Source: Bacteroidota bacterium (lineage in GTDB: Bacteria; Bacteroidota; Bacteroidia; NS11-12g; UBA955). Taken from it: 5,494 nucleotides of DNA. The translations under genes were made by a program, and so were the position numbers. The notes under the pieces are model-generated. The model was given only the letters and a program-made list of their open reading frames with translations, did no database searches and was not told where the DNA came from. The stretch spans positions 1 to 5,494 of the forward strand of contig JAURQA010000099.1 of assembly GCA_030836345.1 (NCBI GenBank), read 5' to 3'. Positions 1-4,778 of the stretch are shown piece by piece (position 1 is the stretch's first letter; every line of letters starts with the position of its first letter).

Positions 1-504
1 ATCTTTTACCAATAAGCGAAAGGGGCCATTTGCATTGGCATAGGTATTTAAGCTTGGGTTTAGTTCCAGGTCTAGCACATACTCAATGCGGTTAAAATCA
101 AAATTTACTGCAAACAAAGTGTCGCCAATAAATTCCAAATCGGAAACGCCTTGCACCTCAAGTACTTTTTGTTTAATGGGTTTGCTTTGCTTAAGATTAA
201 TCTTGGATATTTGACTGGAGTCGTACTCCGCAACAAAAAGCTCACTCCCTTTTATGGCCATGCCAAAAGGCCCTCCAAAGCCTGAGGCCACCGGAGTAAG
301 TATGGGATTGGGGATGCCCAGCTTAAAGCGATGTATTTTCCCTGTTTTGTAATCGGAAATATACATGGTATTGCCATCGATAGCCATATCTGTAGGATTA
401 GAAAGGCCTCCAACAAGTTTAACTGCCTGCGCGTTTAAATCTAAAATGCCTCCTAAAATAAATGCGAAAACGATGGGTTTTATTAGATTGAGGTTCACAT
501 TCAT
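1..504 (-). CDS. Exported beta-propeller (NHL/SMP-30-like) protein, 3' part beyond window
   Basis: The reading frame is open from the ATG at 504 to the left edge (168 codons); the C-terminus is outside the window. Residues 1-27 look like a Sec signal peptide: a short N-region with one Lys, a hydrophobic stretch (IVFAFILGGIL) and a cleavage-like LNAQA. Three related segments of about 45 residues follow, near 28-68, 69-113 and 114-150. Each has the pattern of a small/Gly turn, a hydrophobic pair, a Gly-Asn/Ser/Asp turn, a strand such as TMYISDY, ELFVAEY or TLFAVNF, then an Ile plus aromatic or Asn. This is typical of propeller blades of the NHL/SMP-30/YncE kind. ATGs at 543 and 570 are in frame, but they would place a charged extension before the signal peptide, so 504 is preferred. 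The ligand or enzymatic role cannot be told; many such Bacteroidota proteins carry a T9SS tail, which would lie off the edge. It is divergent from the gene at 628. Confidence 0.72.
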   Translation of the reverse strand, partial: MNVNLNLIKPIVFAFILGGILDLNAQAVKLVGGLSNPTDMAIDGNTMYISDYKTGKIHRFKLGIPNPILTPVASGFGGPFGMAIKGSELFVAEYDSSQISKINLKQSKPIKQKVLEVQGVSDLEFIGDTLFAVNFDFNRIEYVLDLELNPSLNTYANANGPFRLLVKD

Positions 505-521
505 GTCGTATATTCTGTCTA

Positions 522-529
522 CAAATTTA
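522..529 (-). promoter_or_regulatory. Possible Bacteroidota -7 element for the beta-propeller gene
   Basis: On the minus strand the sequence reads TAAATTTG, a full match to the TAnnTTTG -7 consensus of Bacteroidota primary sigma factors, ending 17 bases before the ATG at 504. I see no good TTG/TTTG -33 element at the expected distance, and the region is AT-rich, so a chance match is possible. If real, the transcript would start roughly 10 bases before the start codon, which also argues against the in-frame ATGs at 543 and 570. Confidence 0.35.
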
Positions 530-589
530 ATGCTTTCATTCATTTTATGTGCTCGAAATAAAGGCTCCATTCATTTCATAGGACTGACT

Positions 590-597
590 TATCTTTG
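590..597 (+). promoter_or_regulatory. Bacteroidota -7 element for the gene at 628
   Basis: TATCTTTG is a full match to the TAnnTTTG consensus and is followed by GC, a very common context in Bacteroidota promoters. It ends 30 bases before the ATG at 628, leaving room for a leader of about 20-25 bases with an A-rich ribosome binding site (AAAAGG at 616-621, 6 bases before the ATG). The -33 region shows no clear TTG. The element contains the TTG at 595, the start codon of a longer possible reading frame; if the promoter is used, that upstream start is not in the mRNA. Confidence 0.5.
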
Positions 598-627
598 CGC
601 AAGGGAAAGGCAAGTAAAAGGTTTAGA

Positions 628-1092
628 ATGAAGATACAGGAATATTTAGACGATATTAAAGGCGATTTTCACAAACGCCATGGCTTTGAGTTTGGTTTTG
701 ACAATAGCCAAAGTGATGCTCATTTTGATTTAACGACACAGAGTGCCATGGGTTATTTGCAGGGCCTGCTTATGAGCGGAAAGGTAAGTGAGTTAAAGGA
801 ACTTGTGAGTGAAGGCGGTGATGCCATGATGGAAAGCGAATATTACCAAGCGCTTATGCAAAAATGCGTGCAAAGTTATTATGCCTTAAATTGGGATAAA
901 GAACGCAAGGAATTGCTGGCTCAAAAAGCACTTTACACGGCTTTTGAAGGGCTTAAAGATAAATTTGAAGCAGGTGGTTTTGCCAAGGATATGGCAGGCG
1001 TAATGGCCTTTATGGGCTTGGATAGTGGAATGTTGGGCATGCTGGGTAAAATGGGTGGCATGTTTGGTGGATTAGGTAAAATATTCAAGTAA
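628..1092 (+). CDS. Hypothetical protein, 154 aa, with Gly/Met-rich C-terminal tail
   Basis: I do not recognise this family. The product is 154 residues, with no signal peptide and no clear membrane helix, so it is probably cytoplasmic or peripherally membrane-bound. Residues 1-115 are charged and look mostly helical, for example SGKVSELKELV and KERKELLAQKALYTAFEGLKD. The tail, about 122-154, is unusual: seven Met and ten Gly, with Gly at every third position from 134 to 143 and again from 144 to 150 (GMLGMLGKMGGMFGGLGK), ending KIFK. The frame can be extended to a TTG at 595, but that codon lies inside a -7-like promoter element, and the ATG at 628 has an A-rich binding site 6 bases upstream, so 628 is chosen. 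It is flanked by a divergent exported protein and a downstream methyltransferase with its own promoter, so context gives no functional clue. That it is a real gene is well supported by its length and codon pattern. Confidence 0.8.
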   Translation: MKIQEYLDDIKGDFHKRHGFEFGFDNSQSDAHFDLTTQSAMGYLQGLLMSGKVSELKELVSEGGDAMMESEYYQALMQKCVQSYYALNWDKERKELLAQKALYTAFEGLKDKFEAGGFAKDMAGVMAFMGLDSGMLGMLGKMGGMFGGLGKIFK

Positions 1093-1179
1093 AGCTGTTC
1101 CTGCAGTAGCACCTTCCTGTTTTTAACATTTCCCTTGATTGAAGCGGAACGGGATTAGGTTCTTAAATAAAATTTCTGG

Positions 1180-1212
1180 TTTGCATTATGTTTCAGAAGA
1201 GTTGTACTTTTG
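1180..1212 (+). promoter_or_regulatory. Bacteroidota promoter (-33 TTTG, 21-base spacer, -7 TACTTTTG) for the methyltransferase
   Basis: TTTG at 1180-1183 and TACTTTTG at 1205-1212 match both halves of the Bacteroidota housekeeping promoter (TTG ... TAnnTTTG) with a 21-base spacer, inside the reported range of about 17-23. This is the best promoter in the window. The -7 element ends 5 bases before the ATG at 1218, so transcription should begin at or within a few bases of that ATG. The in-frame ATG at 1188 lies in the spacer and would not be transcribed from here. The remainder of the gap from 1093 to 1179 holds no convincing terminator hairpin or other feature. Confidence 0.55.
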
Positions 1213-1217
1213 AAAGG

Positions 1218-2018
1218 ATGGAAAAATACTTTTCTGGCTCCGAATTATACGGCAATAATTTCTCACTAGAAGAAATTGAAGCATGGTATAAGGATGAGGA
1301 AGAAGCTTATGCCAACTTGGGTTCAGGCGATAAAGAGAACTACTCCTACAGTTACGAAAACTACAACCTCATTAATGGGTTTAACTCTGTTAAGCACAAA
1401 GTAGGTTCTGATATTTCGGTTTTAGGATTGGGATCGGCTTATGGAGACGAGTTTAGGCCTATCATTGATTCCATTAAGCAAATCACTATATTGGACCCTT
1501 CTGAGCAGTTTGTGGTGGACCATTTCATGGGAAAGCCCATCAATTTTATTAAGCCAAGCATCCAGGGAGATATGCCATTCGAGAATGATTCCTTTGATGT
1601 TATTACATCCTTTGGTACCTTACATCACATTCCTAACGTAGAGCATGTCATTAGCGAAATGGCCCGAGTGCTTAAGCCCGATGGGTACCTCTTATTGAGA
1701 GAGCCCATTATTAGCATGGGCGATTGGAGAAACCCAAGAGCAGGATTAACCACTCGCGAGAGAGGAATTCCCTTTGATTTGATGAAAGGGTTTATTGCTA
1801 AAAACAGTTTAAAAATTACCTCAAAATCCTTTTGTTTTTCTCCCTTTTCATCAAGAATACTTAAAATAGTAGGGGTGAAGCAGTTTGATAAGGCTTGGTT
1901 TGCCCGCTTAGATAAATTCTTATCTGCTATTTTTTCATTTAGGCTGGTCTATCATCGAAAAAATATGATCGATAATTTGGCACCCACCAATGTATTTTGG
2001 GTGTTAAAGAAAACCTAG
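1218..2018 (+). CDS. Class I SAM-dependent methyltransferase
   Basis: A 266-residue protein with a Rossmann-fold methyltransferase core at about 60-165. Motif I is VLGLGSAYGD (68-77), a GxGxxxG variant of the usual GxGxG SAM loop. The acidic residue after strand 2, expected to bind the SAM ribose, is Asp93 in ILDPSE. Then come GDMPFENDSFDVI (117-129), LHHIPN (135-140) and the strand-5 region LKPDGYLLLREP (152-163), all typical of the Methyltransf_11/25 families. The N-terminal 60 residues and the C-terminal 100 or so, without recognisable motifs, should set the acceptor, which cannot be predicted. No signal peptide is seen, so it is cytoplasmic. An in-frame ATG at 1188 would add ten residues but lies between the -33 and -7 promoter elements, so 1218 is chosen; GAAAGG directly abuts this ATG, too close for a normal Shine-Dalgarno. 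It converges on the PLP-enzyme gene with 3 bases between stop codons. Confidence 0.88.
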   Translation: MEKYFSGSELYGNNFSLEEIEAWYKDEEEAYANLGSGDKENYSYSYENYNLINGFNSVKHKVGSDISVLGLGSAYGDEFRPIIDSIKQITILDPSEQFVVDHFMGKPINFIKPSIQGDMPFENDSFDVITSFGTLHHIPNVEHVISEMARVLKPDGYLLLREPIISMGDWRNPRAGLTTRERGIPFDLMKGFIAKNSLKITSKSFCFSPFSSRILKIVGVKQFDKAWFARLDKFLSAIFSFRLVYHRKNMIDNLAPTNVFWVLKKT

Positions 2019-2028
2019 CTTTTAGGTT
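2012..2028 (-). terminator. Weak intrinsic terminator-like hairpin at the convergent junction
   Basis: AACCTA (2012-2017) and TAGGTT (2023-2028) form a perfect 6-bp inverted repeat around a 5-base loop. Read on the minus strand it is followed by TTCTTTAA, a U-rich tract in the RNA, so it fits a terminator for the minus-strand group. It overlaps the stop codons of both convergent genes. The stem has only two G-C pairs, so efficiency is doubtful. Confidence 0.4.
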
Positions 2029-2897
2029 CCCGGCGGAACCATCTTGTTCATCATGCTTTTGCTTAATACACCCAGCATGCCGCCCGTATGTAAAAAAACC
2101 ACGGGTTTTTTTGGCTCAAATATCTCAGAATTCAACAAATCCCTTAGTCCAAAAAGCGCCTTTCCTGTATAGATGGGATCGATTAATACGCCTGTTTTAG
2201 AAGTGAATTCCTTGCAAAAATGGAGCAATTCAGCCGTGGTTTTTGCGTATCCATCAAAAGTATAATTAACGTGTAAGGTGGCGCCTGACTTAAGGAGGTA
2301 AGCCTCTTGCTCCTCCTTGTTTTGAAGCACCGCAATGGAGTGCAAATCAATGGATTTGCCAGATTTCTCTATTCCTAAAGATAAGCCCTTAGCCGTGGTC
2401 CCTGTGGCCGATGCATGCACTAGGCTATAAATAGGGAGTTCTATTTCATCAATGATTTCAGAAACGCCTCTCCAGGCTTTTGGGCTTTTGCCGCCCTCGT
2501 CTACAAAGTATACTTTATCTGCATCAAAATGCGCATCAAATAGCCGCTGCTTGTCCTTGTAATCCGCTCTATTTACCTGTATTATATTCATGCCATGCAT
2601 ATGAGCTAGGCCTAAATAATGGCTATCCATGGGTTCATGACCGCGCACAAAACCATGCGTTTTTATGCCTAGGCTTGCTCCAGCGCAGGCCGTTGCAATC
2701 ATATGATTGCTGTAGGCTCCACCAAAAGTAGCCAGCTCTTGATAGCCTTGCTCCCTTAAATCTTGAATAAGGTATTTTAATTTTCTCCATTTGTTCCCGG
2801 ATGCAATGGGGTGAAGCAAATCGTCGCGCTTAATAAAAATAGGCACATCGCAGCCCGGCAGTTGTACTTTTTCTAGCGGAGAAGCGAAGGTTTGCAT
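2022..2897 (-). CDS. PLP-dependent D-cysteine desulfhydrase-like enzyme (ACC deaminase family)
   Basis: A 291-residue fold-type II PLP enzyme of the ACC deaminase/D-cysteine desulfhydrase family, slightly shorter than the usual 320-340. Visible elements in order: IFIKRDDLL (20-28); SGNKWRKLKYL (33-43), with the PLP Schiff-base Lys expected at Lys36; GGAYSNH (59-65), with the active-site Ser63-Asn64; the phosphate-binding loop SATGTTAKGL (163-172); DPIYTGKALFGL (240-251); and HTGG (270-273). Thr244 and Thr271 occupy the two positions that are Glu and Leu in true ACC deaminases and Ser/Thr in D-cysteine desulfhydrases. The likely reaction is therefore D-cysteine to pyruvate, sulfide and ammonia, or a related beta-elimination, in the cytoplasm. 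The gene starts 1 base after the aminopeptidase stop (TAA-T-ATG) and has no separate ribosome binding site, so translational coupling is expected. An ACC-deaminase label from automated annotation would be doubtful. Confidence 0.87.
   Translation of the reverse strand: MQTFASPLEKVQLPGCDVPIFIKRDDLLHPIASGNKWRKLKYLIQDLREQGYQELATFGGAYSNHMIATACAGASLGIKTHGFVRGHEPMDSHYLGLAHMHGMNIIQVNRADYKDKQRLFDAHFDADKVYFVDEGGKSPKAWRGVSEIIDEIELPIYSLVHASATGTTAKGLSLGIEKSGKSIDLHSIAVLQNKEEQEAYLLKSGATLHVNYTFDGYAKTTAELLHFCKEFTSKTGVLIDPIYTGKALFGLRDLLNSEIFEPKKPVVFLHTGGMLGVLSKSMMNKMVPPGT
2025..2040. repeat. Inverted repeat GGTTCC-CGGC-GGAACC overlapping the terminator-like hairpin
   Basis: A perfect 6-bp stem with four G-C pairs and a CGGC loop. 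It lies in the last codons of the PLP-enzyme gene (Val-Pro-Pro-Gly-Thr) and 6 bases past the methyltransferase stop. Its left arm shares bases 2025-2028 with the right arm of the AACCTA/TAGGTT repeat, so only one of the two can fold at a time. On the plus strand it is followed by a modest T-containing stretch (ATCTTGTTCAT) rather than a true U tract, so a role in ending the methyltransferase transcript is only possible. Confidence 0.4.
2092..2112. terminator. Symmetric A7CC / GGT7 hairpin, possible plus-strand terminator inside the PLP-enzyme gene
   Basis: Seven A plus CC (2092-2100), a 3-base ACG loop, then GG plus seven T (2104-2112) form a perfect 9-bp inverted repeat. It has the A-tract, GC core and T-tract of a bidirectional intrinsic terminator, but most of the stem is A-T, which would compete with the U-tract role. 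It sits 74 bases after the methyltransferase stop, within and antisense to the C-terminal codons for Lys-Lys-Pro-Val-Val-Phe-Leu of the PLP enzyme. It could stop plus-strand read-through; on the minus strand it would lie inside coding sequence, where translating ribosomes would normally suppress it. Confidence 0.3.
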
Positions 2898-2898
2898 A

Positions 2899-4731
2899 TT
2901 ATTTTAATAATTCGTCCAAGGTTTCAATAGCCACCGTATGGTAGCCCTTTTTAGCCTCTGCGTAAATATTTCTGGCCATTTCTAAGCCTGAAGGTCCTTT
3001 GTTTTTCATGCTGCGATAGATGGGAGTTAAGAATTTTCTGCGACCCACACGGTTTAGGAAGCTGCGCATGGGTCCGTAAGATTCCGTATAATTATAAGCA
3101 ATGCTTAGCTGAAACCAATCGCATAGGATTTCGCTATTTTTTATTTGGTTGAAATCAAAGGCAGCATCCAAGGCTTTTACATCGGAGCTGCTTAGGGCAG
3201 GCAAATGCCTCAATATATAAAGCCAGTGATGTGTGCTATAATCGTCGGTTTTAAAGGATCCCGGATCTTTACTTGTCTTGTAGGCAGATAGTTCGCCATC
3301 CAATCGATCAAATGCGGCACTATTGGGTTTCACAAAATTGCTGGGCATTCCTGTTCCGTAAATCCATTCATTTACTTGCGCATTCTGCTCCCACTCCGGG
3401 TTATTGCCTATAAGTTCTTTGTTTAAATAGCTTATAAACTCCTCTGTGGTCATGGTTTTAAATGCATGTTCCATAAAATACCTGCGTAAAAATATATCCC
3501 ACTGCTCTCTGCCAACCGTCCGTTCCAATGTTTGTAAAAAGAAACGACCTTTTTCATAGGCAATATCCGTTAAGCCATCATCGGGATTTCGCTCGTTAAG
3601 CCTGAGTTTTAACTTGGTATCCTCTGGCGCTGTTTTGCCCAGTTCCTTCAGGGTTAATTGCAATTCGCCATACCCATTTACGGTGAGCATTTCCTCATAT
3701 TCTTTTCCGTATACCGCCTCCATAATGCGCTGTTCAAAGTACACCGTAAAGCCTTCATTTAACCAAAAGTCATCCCAGGTTCTATTGGTAACCAAGTTTC
3801 CGCTCCAGCTATGTGCCAGTTCATGCGCAATAAGGCTAACTAAACTGCGATCTCCCGCAATAATGGTGGGTGTAGCAAAGGTGAGTTCTGGGTTTTCCAT
3901 TCCGCCAAAAGGAAAACTTGGGGGAAGCACCAATACATCGTATCTGTTCCACACATAGGAACCATAAAGTTTTTCTGCTTCATCAATCATTTTTTGCATA
4001 TCCTTCAGTTCCCAAAAGCAGCTTTCCATCATGCCCGGCTCCGCATACACACCGCTGTTACGACCGGTGCTTTTAAAAGTTAAATTACCAATGGCTAAAG
4101 CCATTAAATAGGAGGGAATGGGTTTTTCTTGTTTAAAATGATACAGCCCCTCCTCGTTTTTTTGCTGAGGATTAACCGCACTCATGAGAGCCATGAGATG
4201 ATTTGGAACTTCTATAGTAGCATTATAGGTAAAACGCACGGCAGGCGCATCCATTAACGGAATCCAAGTTCGGGCCAATACCGCTTGGCTTTGACTAAAC
4301 AGGAATTCATCTGTTTTATCATTGGTTTGCTCCTTGCTTAACCACTGCAAAGCAGCAGATTTTGGAGTGGTTTGATACGTTACTTTTACCTGCTTAGATT
4401 CGTCCTCTATGGGTATTTGGAGAGATGATCCAAATACCTCATGCTCCTTGGAAAGGATAAATGCTACCTTTTTCCCATCCACAGAAACTTCTTTAATAAG
4501 CAATTGACGGCTGTCCAAAACAAGGACGTCCGACTTACTTTTATTGGTAATGTCAAGCAGTACAAAACCATCCAGTATTTTCTTTTCGAAATCTGCCTTT
4601 AAATGAAGATCCATGTGTTTTAAGCTAACCTCTTCATAATTGCTATAGGAGTGGTTCTTAAGAACGGGGGATGGCTTAGAGCAAGCCGATAGTATACCTA
4701 TTCCCAATAGGAAAGGGATGATCTTTTTCAT
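2899..4731 (-). CDS. M1 family aminopeptidase lipoprotein, leukotriene A4 hydrolase-like
   Basis: A 610-residue zinc metallopeptidase, about the length of human leukotriene A4 hydrolase (LTA4H, 611). Residues 1-17 are a lipoprotein signal peptide with lipobox LSAC (lipidated Cys17). An N-terminal beta domain includes LFSQSQAVLART (144-155), close to the LFSQCQA region of LTA4H. The exopeptidase motif is GGMEN (276-280), in the LTA4H form rather than GAMEN. The zinc site is HELAH (303-307) with third ligand Glu326, in the expected HEXXH-X18-E spacing. Tyr392 in YEKG is the likely transition-state Tyr. The C-terminal helical domain keeps Arg564 and Lys566 (GRRKF), matching LTA4H Arg563/Lys565, which bind the peptide carboxylate. 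It should remove N-terminal residues from small peptides, in the periplasm or at the outer membrane. The signal peptide fixes the start. A -7-like element lies just upstream, and the surface-protein gene ends 47 bases before this start. Confidence 0.93.
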   Translation of the reverse strand: MKKIIPFLLGIGILSACSKPSPVLKNHSYSNYEEVSLKHMDLHLKADFEKKILDGFVLLDITNKSKSDVLVLDSRQLLIKEVSVDGKKVAFILSKEHEVFGSSLQIPIEDESKQVKVTYQTTPKSAALQWLSKEQTNDKTDEFLFSQSQAVLARTWIPLMDAPAVRFTYNATIEVPNHLMALMSAVNPQQKNEEGLYHFKQEKPIPSYLMALAIGNLTFKSTGRNSGVYAEPGMMESCFWELKDMQKMIDEAEKLYGSYVWNRYDVLVLPPSFPFGGMENPELTFATPTIIAGDRSLVSLIAHELAHSWSGNLVTNRTWDDFWLNEGFTVYFEQRIMEAVYGKEYEEMLTVNGYGELQLTLKELGKTAPEDTKLKLRLNERNPDDGLTDIAYEKGRFFLQTLERTVGREQWDIFLRRYFMEHAFKTMTTEEFISYLNKELIGNNPEWEQNAQVNEWIYGTGMPSNFVKPNSAAFDRLDGELSAYKTSKDPGSFKTDDYSTHHWLYILRHLPALSSSDVKALDAAFDFNQIKNSEILCDWFQLSIAYNYTESYGPMRSFLNRVGRRKFLTPIYRSMKNKGPSGLEMARNIYAEAKKGYHTVAIETLDELLK

Positions 4732-4736
4732 GGATG

Positions 4737-4744
4737 CAAAGATG
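4737..4744 (-). promoter_or_regulatory. Near-consensus -7 element for the aminopeptidase gene
   Basis: On the minus strand CATCTTTG matches TAnnTTTG except for the first base and is followed by C, the usual context. It ends 5 bases before the ATG at 4731, the same spacing as in the methyltransferase promoter. No TTG is seen at the expected -33 position, and no terminator hairpin is visible after the upstream stop codon at 4779, so the gene could instead, or also, be transcribed from further upstream. Confidence 0.35.
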
Positions 4745-4778
4745 TAGAATTTAGAGGGAATTAGGAAATAGGGATTTA

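Noticed and set aside
595..627. TTG start extending the hypothetical protein by 11 residues
   Set aside because: The TTG is part of the -7-like element TATCTTTG, and the ATG at 628 has an A-rich binding site at good spacing.
365..631. 88-residue plus-strand open frame
   Set aside because: It lies mostly antisense to the beta-propeller coding region, which has a signal peptide and blade repeats, and then runs through the divergent promoter region; it shows no recognisable domain.
1093..1179. Possible terminator after the hypothetical gene (CTGCAG and a T5 run near 1130-1136)
   Set aside because: Only 3-bp stems can be drawn before the T run, which is not enough to call a terminator.
2097..2117. 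Slippery-looking heptamers A AAA AAA and T TTT TTA in the PLP-enzyme frame
   Set aside because: A -1 shift here would destroy the conserved HTGG motif and opens a frame with no recognisable product; the only nearby hairpin includes the runs themselves rather than lying downstream. The codons are explained by the conserved protein sequence.
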